The notes: generated from the sequence alone by a model not told the origin. Numbered from the stretch's first letter, positions 17,476-27,599 are shown. The stretch is 53,082 nt of DNA from Pseudomonadota bacterium (GCA_022566715.1 JADFIH010000005.1:1-53082), one strand, 5' to 3'. Translations and numbers: made by a program.

Positions 17476-17856
17476 CTACCCCACCAACCAAACCCACAGG
17501 ACGGCAAGCGCGCATGCCAACCCAAGGGTGATCGTGCCGAATGTCACGAAAACGAGCGACGCAACCTTGCGCCACCCGCTGTGGACGTAGTCTTCGATGA
17601 CCTCCTGAAGGCCGATCTTCAAGTGCATGAACATGGCGAAGATCAAGAGAAGCATCAGCCCCGCGACGATGGGCGAGGACAGCCAGTCGATGACGTCTTC
17701 GTAGGTGGCGTCGGCCAGGGTGATCAGCGAAACGACAAACCAAACCGCCAGCGGCAGCAGGGCGAGCGCGGTCAGGCGCTGGTGCCACCAGTGTTGCGTC
17801 CCGTTCTTGGCCGAACCGAGGCCGCGTGCACGGCCGAGCGGCGTCCGCAAGCTCAT
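17476..17856 (-). CDS. sdhD: Succinate dehydrogenase membrane anchor subunit
   Basis: A 126-residue protein with three membrane helices that anchors complex II and helps form the ubiquinone and heme b sites. The segment [17 protein letters not shown] carries the conserved His, Gly and Asp-Tyr pair of SdhD. Its ATG overlaps the sdhC stop by four bases (ATGA), so translation is coupled. Confidence 0.93.
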   Translation of the reverse strand: MSLRTPLGRARGLGSAKNGTQHWWHQRLTALALLPLAVWFVVSLITLADATYEDVIDWLSSPIVAGLMLLLIFAMFMHLKIGLQEVIEDYVHSGWRKVASLVFVTFGTITLGLACALAVLWVWLVG

Positions 17857-18248
17857 AGGGCGCCCCGCACGGCGTAGCCCAAGATCCAAATGGCGAGCGT
17901 CAGGATGGCCGATGCGATCACGACGATCCATCCGCTGGTGTGGACAGCGGAGAGCTCGAACCCCCGTCCGCTGTCCCAGAATAAATGGCGGATGCCGTTC
18001 GAGAAATGAAAAGCCAGCGCGAAGGTGAAGCCCAAAAGGATGATGCGGCCCACGATACTTCCGACGAAGCCCTGCGCCGTGGCGAAGGCTTCCGGTCCCG
18101 CGGCGATGGCGATCAGCCAGTAGGCCATCAGCAGGGTCCCGGCGCCGAGCGCGACGCCGGTGAGCCGGTGAAGAATCGACAGGGTATTGGTGATCTGCCA
18201 GCGATAGACCTGGAGGTGCGGGGACAGCGGGCGGTCGGGCTGCGCCAT
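17853..18248 (-). CDS. sdhC: Succinate dehydrogenase cytochrome b556 subunit
   Basis: A 131-residue three-helix membrane subunit of complex II. The start PDRPLSPHLQVYRWQITNTLSILHRLTG is typical of the family, and HFSNGIRHLFWD carries the conserved heme-region histidines. It is the first gene of sdhCDAB. Just before the ATG the ribosome-binding region is tandemly duplicated (18250-18271). Confidence 0.95.
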   Translation of the reverse strand: MAQPDRPLSPHLQVYRWQITNTLSILHRLTGVALGAGTLLMAYWLIAIAAGPEAFATAQGFVGSIVGRIILLGFTFALAFHFSNGIRHLFWDSGRGFELSAVHTSGWIVVIASAILTLAIWILGYAVRGAL

Positions 18249-18249
18249 T

Positions 18250-18271
18250 CAATGACTTTCCAATGACTTTC
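18250..18271. repeat. 11-bp tandem duplication at the sdhC ribosome binding site
   Basis: CAATGACTTTC occurs twice in direct succession (18250-18260 and 18261-18271). On the sdhC message this reads GAAAGTCATTG twice, then A and the ATG. It duplicates the purine-rich stretch that would serve as ribosome binding site. Confidence 0.8.
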
Positions 18272-18490
18272 GCGGCAATTACCCTTCGTGGAGCGATGCC
18301 GCGCGCGAAGGGTCACAGTTGGGGTCGTCTCGGCGGGCGTGATTTAAGACCCAGCCCGCCACCAAGTCAACGGCGCGCGGTCCGGTTCCAGGCTTTGCCC
18401 GAAAGCCAAGATGATTCACGTGGCCTAAATATGCGCTGGCCGTGTATTAAACCTTCCGCGCACCCGGGAGGGAATCTTGGCCGAGGTCCC

Positions 18491-19324
18491 GTGAATATTC
18501 TGTCCATCCAGTCCCACGTTGTCTTGGGTCACGTGGGCAACAGCGCCGCCACCTTGGCGTTGCAGCGCCTGGGCTTTGAGGTGTGGGCCGTGCCCACGGT
18601 GCTGTTCTCCAATCATCCGGCGCATGGCGGAACGGCCGGCGACGCCGTGGCGCCCGACGCCATGGGGGCGCTGGTCGGGGGCCTCGACTCCCTGGGTGCG
18701 CTGGCCCGCTGCGGCGCCGTGCTGAGCGGCTATCTCGCCTCCCCCGGCGCGGCGGACGTTGTGGCGGAGGCCGTGGCGATGGTGCGCGCGCACAAGGTTG
18801 CCGCGCCCTACCTGTGCGATCCCGCCTTTGCCCACGAAGACGGCCTGTTCGTCTCAAAGGCCGTGGCCGAGGCCGTGCGGACGCGGCTCATTCCCAGCGC
18901 CAGCATCGCGGCGCCCAATCCCTTCGAATTGGCCGACCTGACCAAGGTTCCGGTTGATTCCCTCGAGTCCGCCCTCGAGGCCTGCCGGGCGCTGCGCGGC
19001 CTTGGACCGGAGACCGCGATCTGCACCTCCTTGCCGCTTGGCGGGGGCGCGCTTGGCACGCTCGCGGTTGCGGGAGAGGAGGCTTGGCTCGTGGAGACCC
19101 CGGAACTTCCCGGACCGCTCCATGGCGCGGGCGATCTGTTTTCCGCCGTCTTTCTGGGCCACACCTTGCGGGGCCTCGATCTTGCGGGCGCGCTCGGCGC
19201 CGCCGTGTCCGGAACCTTCGGCGTGCTCGAGGCGACGGGAACCGCGCTCGACCTTGCTCTGGTCGCCGCGCAGGACGAGATCGTCTCGCCCTCGCGGACC
19301 TTCGCGGCACGGAAGATAGGGTGA
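18491..19324 (+). CDS. pdxY: Pyridoxal kinase
   Basis: A 277-residue PfkB/ribokinase-fold enzyme that phosphorylates pyridoxal (and related vitamers) with ATP to make pyridoxal 5-phosphate in the salvage pathway. The start MNILSIQSHVVLGHVGNSAA with FSNHPAHGG is characteristic of PdxK/PdxY. The anion hole and catalytic Asp are in GPLHGAGDLFSAVFLGH. Translation begins at GTG 18491 with CCGAGG just upstream; no ATG fits. The gene diverges from sdhC and converges with asd. Confidence 0.9.
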   Translation: MNILSIQSHVVLGHVGNSAATLALQRLGFEVWAVPTVLFSNHPAHGGTAGDAVAPDAMGALVGGLDSLGALARCGAVLSGYLASPGAADVVAEAVAMVRAHKVAAPYLCDPAFAHEDGLFVSKAVAEAVRTRLIPSASIAAPNPFELADLTKVPVDSLESALEACRALRGLGPETAICTSLPLGGGALGTLAVAGEEAWLVETPELPGPLHGAGDLFSAVFLGHTLRGLDLAGALGAAVSGTFGVLEATGTALDLALVAAQDEIVSPSRTFAARKIG

Positions 19325-19327
19325 GGC

Positions 19328-20350
19328 CTAAGCCGCCTTTTTGAGGTGGTGGTTGATCAGCACTTCGGCGATCTGGACGGCGTTGAGCGCGGCGCCCTTG
19401 CGCAGGTTGTCCGACACCACCCAGATGCTGAGGCCGTTGTCGATGGTGGCGTCCACGCGGATTCGGCTCACGAAGGTGGCGTCGTCGCCGACGCATTCGA
19501 CCGGCGTGATGTAGCTATCGTCCTCCGGCCTGTCGAGCACCATGATCCCCGGCGCTTCGCGCAGCACGTGGCGCGCCCGCGCCGCGCTGATGGGCTTTTC
19601 GAACTCGATGTTGATGGCCTCCGCATGGCCGACGAACACGGGCACGCGCACGCAGGTCGCGGTCAGTTTGATGGCCGGATCGAGGATCTTCTTCGTCTCC
19701 GCCATCATCTTCCACTCTTCCTCCGTGTAGCCGTCCTCCATGAAATCGGCGATGTGGGGGATGACATTGAAGGCGATCTGCTTGGGGAAGAACTGCGGCA
19801 CGATGGGGTCGTTTACGAACACGGCGCGCGTCTGGTTGAACAGCTCGTCCATCGCCTCCTTGCCGGCGCCCGAGGCCGACTGATAGGTCGCCACGACGAC
19901 GCGCTTGATCGTGGCCTCGTCGTGCAGGGGCTTGAGCGCCACCACCATCTGCACCGTCGAGCAGTTGGGGTTGGCGATGATGTTCTTTTTGGCGAAGCCC
20001 GCGACCGCCCCGGCATTGACCTCCGGCACGACGAGCGGCACAGCCGGGTCCATGCGGAAGCACGACGAATTGTCGATCACGACGCAGCCCGCCGCCGCCG
20101 CTTTGGGGGCCCATTCGCGGCTCACGTCCGATCCCGCCGAGAACAGGGCGATGTCCGTACCCTTGAAATCGTACTGATCCAGCGCCAGGACCTTCAGAAT
20201 CTTCTTGCCGAACGCGGCCTTTTTGCCGATGGAGCGCGTGGAGGCGAGCGCCACCACTTCGTCGGCGGGGAATTGCCGCTCGTCGATGACATTGAGCATC
20301 TCGCGGCCCACGTTCCCCGTGGCGCCGACCACCGCAATCTTGTAACCCAT
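19328..20350 (-). CDS. asd: Aspartate-semialdehyde dehydrogenase
   Basis: A 340-residue NADPH-dependent enzyme that reduces aspartyl-4-phosphate to aspartate semialdehyde, the branch point to lysine/diaminopimelate, threonine and methionine. The NADP-binding start is AVVGATGNVGREM. The catalytic Cys129 is in ANPNCSTVQM, and the His-containing loop is VFVGHAEAINIEF. It lies 40 bases downstream of leuB and is probably the last gene of the long minus-strand cluster. The product feeds DapF, encoded at 27.6 kb. Confidence 0.96.
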   Translation of the reverse strand: MGYKIAVVGATGNVGREMLNVIDERQFPADEVVALASTRSIGKKAAFGKKILKVLALDQYDFKGTDIALFSAGSDVSREWAPKAAAAGCVVIDNSSCFRMDPAVPLVVPEVNAGAVAGFAKKNIIANPNCSTVQMVVALKPLHDEATIKRVVVATYQSASGAGKEAMDELFNQTRAVFVNDPIVPQFFPKQIAFNVIPHIADFMEDGYTEEEWKMMAETKKILDPAIKLTATCVRVPVFVGHAEAINIEFEKPISAARARHVLREAPGIMVLDRPEDDSYITPVECVGDDATFVSRIRVDATIDNGLSIWVVSDNLRKGAALNAVQIAEVLINHHLKKAA

Positions 20351-20390
20351 TAATCTTACACCGTTATTCTAACGTGAGGCGGGCCCGTTC

Positions 20391-21503
20391 CTAGGCCGCC
20401 AGCGCGTTCAACTCCTGCAATATGGCGTCGCCCATGACCCGGGTCGAGACCTTGGCCTTGCCGGGCTGCATGATGTCGCCGGTCCGCAAGCCGCCGCCCA
20501 GGACGTTCTTGACCGCCTGTTCGATCAGATCGGCGTCCTCGCCCAGATCGAAGGAATAGCGCAGCATCATGGAGTAGCTCAGCACCGTGGCCAGGGGGTT
20601 GGCGACACCCCGGCCCGTGATGTCGGGCGCGCTGCCGTGCACGGGTTCGTAGAGCGCCCGCCGCCGGCCCGTCCCATCGTGGGCGCCCAGCGAGGCCGAG
20701 GGCAGCATGCCGAGCGAGCCCGTCAGCATCGCCGCGCAATCGGACAAGATATCGCCGAACAGGTTGTCGGTGACGATAACGTCGAACTGCTTGGGTTGGC
20801 GGACCAGCTGCATGGCGCAGTTGTCGGCGTACATGTGCGTGAGTTCGATGTTGGGAAACTCCTTGTCGTGAATCTCCTGCGCGATCTCGCGCCACAACTC
20901 GCCGCTTTCCATCACGTTCGCTTTTTCCACCGAGCACACGCGTCCCTGGCGCTTGCCGGCGAGATCAAAGGCGACGCGCAGCACGCGTTCGATTTCGGGT
21001 GTCGTGTAAACCTGCGTGTTGACGCCGCGCCGCGTCCCGTCCGGCAAGGTCTCGATGCCGCGCGGCTCGCCGAAATAGATGCCGCCCGTGAGCTCGCGGA
21101 TGATCATCAGGTCCAACCCGGCCACGAACTCGCGCTTGAGGGTCGAGGCGTCGGCCAGTGCGTCGAACACCAGGGCGGGCCGCAAGTTGGCGAACAGGTC
21201 CATTTCCTTGCGCAGACGCAAGAGGCCGCGCTCGGGGCGCGCCGCGAATTCGAGCCCCTCCCACTTCGGCCCGCCGACGGCGCCGAACAGTACCGCGTCG
21301 GAGTCGAGCGCAAGCTGCATGGTTTCGTCGGTCAAAGGGGTGCCGTGGGCGTCGATGGCGGCGCCCCCGACCAGTTCCTCGGTGATGTCGAAGGACACCG
21401 CACGGTAGTTGGCGAACCAGTCGGCGATGCGCATGACCTCGCTCATGCACTCGGGACCGATGCCATCGCCCGGCAGGACGAGCAGTTTGCGGTTTGACGC
21501 CAT
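20391..21503 (-). CDS. leuB: 3-isopropylmalate dehydrogenase
   Basis: A 370-residue NAD-dependent enzyme of leucine synthesis that oxidatively decarboxylates 3-isopropylmalate. Visible signatures are [45 protein letters not shown] and the NAD site [19 protein letters not shown]. The ATG at 21503 is preceded by GGGGAAA. It lies 35 bases after leuD, in the order leuC-leuD-leuB. Confidence 0.97.
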   Translation of the reverse strand: MASNRKLLVLPGDGIGPECMSEVMRIADWFANYRAVSFDITEELVGGAAIDAHGTPLTDETMQLALDSDAVLFGAVGGPKWEGLEFAARPERGLLRLRKEMDLFANLRPALVFDALADASTLKREFVAGLDLMIIRELTGGIYFGEPRGIETLPDGTRRGVNTQVYTTPEIERVLRVAFDLAGKRQGRVCSVEKANVMESGELWREIAQEIHDKEFPNIELTHMYADNCAMQLVRQPKQFDVIVTDNLFGDILSDCAAMLTGSLGMLPSASLGAHDGTGRRRALYEPVHGSAPDITGRGVANPLATVLSYSMMLRYSFDLGEDADLIEQAVKNVLGGGLRTGDIMQPGKAKVSTRVMGDAILQELNALAA

Positions 21504-21538
21504 GGATTTCCCCAACTCTTGTTATGAATAGACGTGCC

Positions 21539-22138
21539 CTAGAGCCAGGGGCGTTCCGCCTTCAGCTTTTTTTCATAGGCGTCGATGGCGCCGGCGCTCC
21601 GCAGGGTCAAACCGATATCATCGAGGCCGTTGAGCAGGTTGTGCTTGCGGAAGGGCTCGACGTCGAACGTGATCACCGAGCCATCGGGCCGGGTCACCGT
21701 TTGCGCCTCGAGATCGATGTTCAGCGTTCCGGCCTGGTGCGCGTCCTTCATGAGTTGATCGACGCCGCTCTGCGGCGGGGTGATGAGCAGGATGCCGTTC
21801 TTGGCGCAGTTGTTGAAAAAGATGTCGGCGAAACTCGTCGAGATGACACAGTGGATGCCGAAGTCCGCCAGGGACCAGGGCGCGTGCTCGCGGCTCGAGC
21901 CGCAGCCGAAGTTTCCACCCGTGACAAGGATCTTGGCGTTGCGGTACTGCGGCTGGTTGAGCACGAAATCGGGCTTTTCCGTTCCGTCCGGGTTGAAGCG
22001 CGTGTCGTTGAACAGGACTTTGCCCAGGCCCGACCGCTTGATCGTCTTCAGGAACTGCTTGGGGATGATCATGTCCGTGTCGATGTTGTCGAGCGCCATC
22101 GGCGCGGCCGTCCCGGAGAGCGTGGTGAACTTCTCCAT
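21539..22138 (-). CDS. leuD: 3-isopropylmalate dehydratase small subunit
   Basis: A 199-residue swivel subunit that, with LeuC, isomerises 2-isopropylmalate to 3-isopropylmalate. Typical segments are [17 protein letters not shown] and [17 protein letters not shown]. It starts six bases after leuC stops, so the two subunits are made together. Confidence 0.97.
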   Translation of the reverse strand: MEKFTTLSGTAAPMALDNIDTDMIIPKQFLKTIKRSGLGKVLFNDTRFNPDGTEKPDFVLNQPQYRNAKILVTGGNFGCGSSREHAPWSLADFGIHCVISTSFADIFFNNCAKNGILLITPPQSGVDQLMKDAHQAGTLNIDLEAQTVTRPDGSVITFDVEPFRKHNLLNGLDDIGLTLRSAGAIDAYEKKLKAERPWL

Positions 22139-22144
22139 GACGAA

Positions 22145-23557
22145 CTAGCTTTCGAGCTCGCGCACATCGGTCAGGCGCCCGGTCACGGCGGCGGCGGCGG
22201 CCATCGCCGGGCTGACGAGGTGGGTGCGGCCGGCGCGGCCCTGACGCCCTTCGAAGTTGCGGTTCGAGGTCGAGGCGCAACGTTCGCCCGGATTGAGAAA
22301 ATCGGGGTTCATGGCGATGCACATGGAACAACCGGCTTCGCGCCACTCGAAGCCCGCCTCCAGGAATATCTTGTCGAGGCCCTCGTCTTCGGCCTGCTCC
22401 TTGATCAGGCCGGAGCCCGGCACGACCATGGCGCCGACGCCGGCTGCGACCTTGCGGCCCTTGGCCACCGCGGCGGCGGCCCGCAGGTCCTCCATGCGGC
22501 TGTTGGTGCAGGAGCCGATGAAGACGCGGTCGATCTTGACCTCGCTCATGGGGGTCCCTGGCGTAAGGCCCATGTAGTCGAGCGCGCGTTCCATCGAGGC
22601 GCGCTTGCCTTCGCTGCCGGCGCTCGAGGGGTCGGGGACCCGGCCGGTGATGGGCACCACGTCCTCGGGGCTGGTGCCCCAGGTCACTTGCGGCGCGATG
22701 TCCGACGCCTTGATCGTCACGTCCTTGTCGTAGTCGGCGCCCTCGTCCGAGGGCAGGGTGCGCCAGTAGGTTTCGGCCTGCTCCCAGGCGCCGCCCTTGG
22801 GCGCCATGGCGCGGCCCCGCACGTAGTCGAACGTGGTGTCGTCCGGCGCGATCAGACCGGCGCGCGCGCCCGCTTCGATGGTCATGTTGCATACGGTCAT
22901 GCGCCCTTCCATCGACATGGCGGAAAGCGCCGGACCCTCATACTCGATCACGTGGCCCGTGCCGCCGGCGGTGCCGATGGCGCCGATGATGGCGAGGATG
23001 AGGTCCTTGGCCGTGACGCCGTTGGGCAGATCGCCCTCGATGGAAATGCGCATGTTCTTGGGCCGCCTCATGCGAAGCGTCTGGGTGGCCAGCACATGCT
23101 CGACCTCCGAGGTGCCGATCCCAAACGCCAGCGCACCAAAGGCGCCGTGGGTCGCGGTGTGCGAATCGCCGCACACCATGACGATGCCCGGCAAGGTAAA
23201 ACCTTGCTCGGGGCCGATGATATGAACGATGCCCTGACGGATGTCGTCCACCGGGATGTAAGGAACGTCGAAGTCGGTCACGTTCGTTTCCAGCGCATCG
23301 AGCTGGATACGCGAGTCCTCGTCCTCGATGAACTCGAGCCGGTCGGGCGTGGTCGGCAGGTTGTGGTCCGGCACCGCGAGGGTGAGGTCGGGGCGGCGCA
23401 CCTTGCGGCCGGCGAGGCGCAAACCCTCGAAAGCCTGCGGGCTCGTGACCTCGTGAACCAGGTGGCGGTCGATGTAGACCAACGACGTGCCGTCGTCCTG
23501 GGTCTCGACGACGTGGGCATCCCAAATCTTGTCGAACAGCGTTCGCGCGGCTGCCAT
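22145..23557 (-). CDS. leuC: 3-isopropylmalate dehydratase large subunit
   Basis: A 470-residue aconitase-superfamily enzyme that holds the [4Fe-4S] cluster of isopropylmalate isomerase. The substrate site [14 protein letters not shown] and the cluster cysteines in [16 protein letters not shown] and [12 protein letters not shown] are intact. [17 protein letters not shown] at 23557 is the usual N-terminus. It follows rplS after 62 bases. Confidence 0.97.
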   Translation of the reverse strand: MAAARTLFDKIWDAHVVETQDDGTSLVYIDRHLVHEVTSPQAFEGLRLAGRKVRRPDLTLAVPDHNLPTTPDRLEFIEDEDSRIQLDALETNVTDFDVPYIPVDDIRQGIVHIIGPEQGFTLPGIVMVCGDSHTATHGAFGALAFGIGTSEVEHVLATQTLRMRRPKNMRISIEGDLPNGVTAKDLILAIIGAIGTAGGTGHVIEYEGPALSAMSMEGRMTVCNMTIEAGARAGLIAPDDTTFDYVRGRAMAPKGGAWEQAETYWRTLPSDEGADYDKDVTIKASDIAPQVTWGTSPEDVVPITGRVPDPSSAGSEGKRASMERALDYMGLTPGTPMSEVKIDRVFIGSCTNSRMEDLRAAAAVAKGRKVAAGVGAMVVPGSGLIKEQAEDEGLDKIFLEAGFEWREAGCSMCIAMNPDFLNPGERCASTSNRNFEGRQGRAGRTHLVSPAMAAAAAVTGRLTDVRELES

Positions 23558-23619
23558 ATCTTCTCCCCCGCCCGGCCCCACGGCGGGGGCCGAAGCGAAC
23601 CGCGGCCGGTGAGCCGGCC

Positions 23620-24015
23620 CTAGTTCTTGGCGGTCTTCTTTTTGCTGGGCCGCCGTTCGTCGCGTTTCTCCGCGATGCGCGCCCGCTTCCCGGTGAGCCC
23701 GCGCAGATAGTAGAGCTTTGCCCTGCGGACGGCGCCCCTGCGGACGACCTCGATGCTGGAGATCTGCGGCGAATAGAGGGGGAAGATACGCTCGACGCCC
23801 TCACCGTAAGAAATCTTTCGCACCGTGAAGGCGGAGTTCAGGGCTCGGTTCTTGCGGGCGATGCAGACGCCCTCGAAGACCTGAATGCGCTCGCGGGTTC
23901 CCTCGACGACCTTGACGTTCACGCGCAGGGTGTCGCCGGGACCGAAATCGGGAATGGCCGCGTTCTCGGCCCGCGCGGCGATCTCCTGCTGCTCCAGCTT
24001 CTCCAATATATTCAT
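23620..24015 (-). CDS. rplS: Large ribosomal subunit protein bL19
   Basis: A 131-residue ribosomal protein at the 30S-50S interface. [26 protein letters not shown] and [23 protein letters not shown] are the family core. A short lysine-rich tail ends SKKKTAKN. The ATG overlaps the trmD stop by four bases; the upstream frame extension belongs to trmD shadow sequence. Confidence 0.97.
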   Translation of the reverse strand: MNILEKLEQQEIAARAENAAIPDFGPGDTLRVNVKVVEGTRERIQVFEGVCIARKNRALNSAFTVRKISYGEGVERIFPLYSPQISSIEVVRRGAVRRAKLYYLRGLTGKRARIAEKRDERRPSKKKTAKN

Positions 24016-24748
24016 GACCTTACCTCGCCTTTCTTCCTTGCCGAGAACCGCGACCAAAGATCGGGCCTGCGTGTCCTTGTCACGGCTTCCGCCTGCGACC
24101 GGCGCCAGGCCTCGATTTCGGCGTGGTGCCCCGATAACAACACCTTGGGCACCGCGCGGTCTTCCCACACTTGCGGCCGGGTGTACTGGGGATATTCCAG
24201 CAACCCCGCCTCGAAACTCTCGTCCGTCAGCCCCGCCGGATCGCCAATCACGCCCGGCAACAGGCGCACCACGGTGTCGATCAACGCCATCGCGGCGATT
24301 TCACCGCCCGACAACACGAAATCGCCGAGGCTCACGTCTTCGATTCCGCGCGCCTCAAGAACGCGCTCGTCGACCCCTTCGAAGCGGCCACAAATCAGGC
24401 CCACCACCGGCTCGGCGGCAAGCTCGCGCGCCAACGCCTGATCCAAAATCCGGCCGCGCGGGCTGAGGTAGATCAGCCGCCCATCCTTGCCGCCCGCCGC
24501 GCGCCCGCTGCATCAATCGCCGCTGCGAGCACGTCGGGCCGCATCACCATACCAGGACCACCGCCGAACGGGGCATCATCGACGGTGCGGTGTTTATCGC
24601 GCGCAAAACCCCGGATGTCCACCGTTTCGAGGACCCAAATCCCCTTTTTCAAGGCCGCCCCGGCAAGCGACGCGCCAAGCGGCCCCGGGAAAACGCCGGG
24701 CAACAAGGTGAAGACCCTGGCCCGCCAGACCGGCGCGGCGGCGCTCAC
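24012..24748 (-). CDS. trmD: tRNA (guanine-37-N1) methyltransferase, frame broken by one-base deletion
   Basis: SAM-dependent SPOUT enzyme that methylates G37 of tRNAs and prevents +1 frameshifting. The N-terminal part ([21 protein letters not shown] to [24 protein letters not shown]) is in one frame. The C-terminal part ([38 protein letters not shown]) is in another. The break lies within 24489-24511; one added base restores a 245-residue protein of normal length. The first frame otherwise stops at 24473. GTG 24748 overlaps the rimM stop (GTGA). As with sdhA, a missing G/C in a GC-rich run points to sequence error, because trmD is close to essential in bacteria. Confidence 0.92.
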
Positions 24749-25359
24749 GTCCGGCTCTTTCCGCCCTGGCCGCCCTGGCCTTGCCGGGGCCGCTTGGGCT
24801 CCTCCAAAAGTCCCGGCGGGGGATCGAGGACGAGCCGCCCGCCCGCGAGATCGACCTCGGGTACGATCTCCCGCGTGAAGGGCGCGAGAAGGGTATTCTC
24901 CGCCTTCGCTCCCGGCTTGCCTTCCGTCTTTGATGGCCCGGACAGGCGGATTTCGAGCATGGGACCGGCGCCAAAATCCTGTACGGCAATCACCTTTCCC
25001 ATGGGTTTTCCATCGCTCAGCTCGACCCTCAGGCCGACCAAGTCGGCGTGGTAGTACTCGTCCTCTCCGGCGTCCGGCAGGGCGGAGCGTTCGACGAACA
25101 GCTTAAACCCCTTGAGGGCCTCGGCCTGGGTCCGGTCCCCGACGCCCTTGATGCGGGCGATCACCCCGCCCTTGTTGGGCCGTACCGTGGTGATCTCGAC
25201 CGTGGCGCCGCCCGTTTCGTCGCTCAGCGGGCCATAGGCGCCGATCGCCAAGGGGTCCGCGCCGAAGGACTTGATCTTGACCTCGCCTCGGATGCCGTGG
25301 GCGCCCGAGATGACGCCGAGGCAGACCTTGGACTCCTGTGCGGCCTTTTCTTCCGGCAT
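24745..25359 (-). CDS. rimM: 16S rRNA processing protein RimM
   Basis: A 204-residue assembly factor for the 30S head that binds S19. The N-terminal domain starts [21 protein letters not shown]. The PRC-barrel half has [37 protein letters not shown]. The C-terminus runs on into a Gly/Gln/Arg-rich tail ([15 protein letters not shown]) beyond the usual end. It lies between rpsP and trmD as in most bacteria. Confidence 0.95.
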   Translation of the reverse strand: MPEEKAAQESKVCLGVISGAHGIRGEVKIKSFGADPLAIGAYGPLSDETGGATVEITTVRPNKGGVIARIKGVGDRTQAEALKGFKLFVERSALPDAGEDEYYHADLVGLRVELSDGKPMGKVIAVQDFGAGPMLEIRLSGPSKTEGKPGAKAENTLLAPFTREIVPEVDLAGGRLVLDPPPGLLEEPKRPRQGQGGQGGKSRT

Positions 25360-25437
25360 CCACTTACCATTTGGGGCTTACCATTCGGGCCCCGTCATCC
25401 GGCCCGCCGGCCCTTGCTCCAACGGCGGCGTGCCGCC

Positions 25438-25902
25438 TTATTCGGACTTCTCTTCCTCGGCCGCGGGCGCTTCCTCGGCCGCCGGGGCAGCATCTTCAGC
25501 CGGGGCAGCCTCCTCGGCGGGGGCGGGGGCTTCGGCCTTTTCCTTGGCGGCCTTCTCGGCGGCCTCCTTGGCCTCGGCCTCGGCCTTCATGCGCTCCACC
25601 GCCTTGGCCTTGGGCTTCGCCTTTTTCGGGTTGTGACGCTGGGCCGGCATGGGGGCGATGTTGGCTTCGCCGAGGAAGCGCGCGACCCGGTCGGTCGGCG
25701 TCGCGCCCTGCGACAACCAGTGCTTGATCCGCTCCTCATTCAACTTGACCCGGTTGGGATCGTCCTTCGCCAGCAGCGGGTTGTAGCTGCCGACGCGCTC
25801 GATGAAGCGGCCATCGCGTGGGCTGCGCACATCGGCGACGACGACACGATAGTAGGGGCGCTTCTTCGCGCCGCCCCGGGAAAGCCTGATTCTCACACCC
25901 AT
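25438..25902 (-). CDS. rpsP: Small ribosomal subunit protein bS16 with long acidic tail
   Basis: The first 80 or so residues are a normal S16 ([29 protein letters not shown]...). They are followed by about 70 residues rich in Ala, Glu, Pro and Lys ([19 protein letters not shown], ending EEEKSE), giving 154 in all against about 80-90 for E. coli S16. Extended S16 tails occur in alphaproteobacteria. The tail should be disordered and acidic. It is second in the ffh-rpsP-rimM-trmD-rplS order. Confidence 0.96.
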   Translation of the reverse strand: MGVRIRLSRGGAKKRPYYRVVVADVRSPRDGRFIERVGSYNPLLAKDDPNRVKLNEERIKHWLSQGATPTDRVARFLGEANIAPMPAQRHNPKKAKPKAKAVERMKAEAEAKEAAEKAAKEKAEAPAPAEEAAPAEDAAPAAEEAPAAEEEKSE

Positions 25903-25951
25903 TCGATCTTTATCCTTTTTTGCTTGTCGATCCTGTCATGCCCTCTCCCGG

Positions 25952-27328
25952 CTAGCGCGGAATGCCGCCCTGCGGCGGGATCAGGTTTTTGAGATCCTGT
26001 TGCGAAAGTTGCTTGCGTCCCTTGCGGCTGAGCTTGCCGACCTTTTTCATCATGCCGGCCATCTGCCTGTACTGCTTGAGCAGCCGGTTCACGTCCTGAA
26101 TTTCGACGCCGGCGCCGGCGGCGATACGGCGTCTGCGCGAGCCATTCAGTATTTTGACGCTGCGCCGCTCCTTCAGCGTCATCGAGCTGATGATCGCCTC
26201 CTGGCGCAGGAGCGAGCGCTCGTCGATATTCGCCCCGGCCATCTGGCGTTTGGCCTTGCCCACGCCCGGCAGCATCGCCATCAGGCCTTCCAGGCCGCCC
26301 ATGCGCCGCATCTGGCGCAGTTGCGCGGCAAGATCGTCGAGATCGAACTGGCCCTTGAGGAACTTGGCCTCGAGTTTCTCCGCGTCTTCCTTATCGATGG
26401 TTTCGGCGGCCTTTTCGACCAGGCTGACCACGTCGCCCATGCCGAGGATGCGCGAGGCGATGCGGTCGGGATGAAAGGCCTCGAGGGCGTCGAGCTTCTC
26501 GCCCGTCCCCAGCAGCTTGATCGGGCAGCCCGTCACCTGGCGCATGCTGAGCGCCGCGCCGCCACGGGCATCGCCGTCGATGCGCGTGAGCATGATGCCG
26601 GTGACGCCGACCCGCTCCTTAAAGGATTTGGCCACGTTGACCGCGTCCTGACCGGTCAGCGCGTCCGCGACCAGCAGGACCTCCGCCGGCTGTACGGCGT
26701 CGCGCACCGCGGCCACCTCGGTCATCAAGGCTTCGTCGATGTGCAGCCGTCCGGCGGTATCCAGGATCACTACGTCATAGCCGCCCAGCTTGCCGGCCTC
26801 CATGGCGCGCTTGGCGATATCGACCGGTACCTGCCCATCGATCACGGGCAGCGTATTGATCTCCGCCTGCTCACCCAGCACGCGAAGCTGTTCCTGCGCC
26901 GCCGGCCGGTGGACGTCGAGCGAGGCCAGCAGGACCTTCTTCTTTTCGATGGAGGTCAGGCGCAGGCCGATCTTCGCCACCGACGTGGTCTTGCCCGAGC
27001 CCTGCAGGCCCACCACCAGAAGGGCCACCGGCGGGGTGGCGCGCAGGTTCAGTTCCTCCGTCTCGCCGCCCAGCATTTCGATCAGGTGATCGTGGACCAC
27101 CTTGATCACCATCTGCCCCGGCGTGACGCTCTTGAGCACGTCGGCGCCCACGGCCCGGGCCTGAACCTCCTTGACGAAGTCCTTGACCACGGGCAGGGCC
27201 ACGTCCGCCTCCAGCAAGGCCACCCGCACCTCGCGCAGGGCTTCGGCCACGTCGCCCTCCGAGAGCGCGCCGCGCTTCGTGAGCCGCGTGAAGACCTCGC
27301 CGAGCCGTTCCGTGAGACTGTCGAACAT
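25952..27328 (-). CDS. ffh: Signal recognition particle protein Ffh (SRP54)
   Basis: A 458-residue GTPase that binds 4.5S RNA and hydrophobic nascent chains and brings ribosomes to FtsY at the membrane. The NG domain holds GLQGSGKTTSVAKIGLRL (G1), DTAGRLHIDE and TRIDGDARGG. The methionine-rich M domain follows, with GGLEGLMAMLPGVGKAK and a basic end SRKGRKQLSQQDLKNLIPP. MFDSLTERLGEVF at 27328 is the standard start; the open frame upstream only translates a 12-bp tandem repeat. Confidence 0.97.
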   Translation of the reverse strand: MFDSLTERLGEVFTRLTKRGALSEGDVAEALREVRVALLEADVALPVVKDFVKEVQARAVGADVLKSVTPGQMVIKVVHDHLIEMLGGETEELNLRATPPVALLVVGLQGSGKTTSVAKIGLRLTSIEKKKVLLASLDVHRPAAQEQLRVLGEQAEINTLPVIDGQVPVDIAKRAMEAGKLGGYDVVILDTAGRLHIDEALMTEVAAVRDAVQPAEVLLVADALTGQDAVNVAKSFKERVGVTGIMLTRIDGDARGGAALSMRQVTGCPIKLLGTGEKLDALEAFHPDRIASRILGMGDVVSLVEKAAETIDKEDAEKLEAKFLKGQFDLDDLAAQLRQMRRMGGLEGLMAMLPGVGKAKRQMAGANIDERSLLRQEAIISSMTLKERRSVKILNGSRRRRIAAGAGVEIQDVNRLLKQYRQMAGMMKKVGKLSRKGRKQLSQQDLKNLIPPQGGIPR

Positions 27329-27363
27329 GCCTATTCCGCCAGACCGGCCCCCCCCCAGAGCGC

Positions 27364-27399
27364 AATTGGGGCCGTAATTGGGGCCATAATGGGGGCTAC
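27364..27399. repeat. 12-bp tandem repeat in the ffh leader
   Basis: AATTGGGGCCGT, AATTGGGGCCAT and a degenerate AATGGGGGCTAC follow one another directly, starting 36 bases upstream of the ffh ATG. A run of nine C lies between the repeat and the gene. The repeat is in the divergent ffh/dapF control region. Confidence 0.7.
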
Positions 27400-27599
27400 A
27401 ACGCCAAATACACCAGTGCGCGAAACCTCGCGGACTGGTGCCCGGACCCATCATAGGGAGCCGGTCGCCCCGTCACCAATAAACTTAAGCGCGCGGAGCC
27501 TACCCCCGGCCCCGGCCCGCCGTCAAGGCGCGGGCATGCCCTCCCACCGCCTGCTGAAAACAATTGGAATCCATAGGGCAACCGCCATATAAGCGGCCT

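Noticed and set aside
21494-23623. Long plus-strand open frame of about 709 codons across leuD and leuC
   Set aside because: It is antisense to two clear enzyme genes and its translation is His/Arg/Gly-rich with no domain. Such open antisense frames are expected at this GC content.
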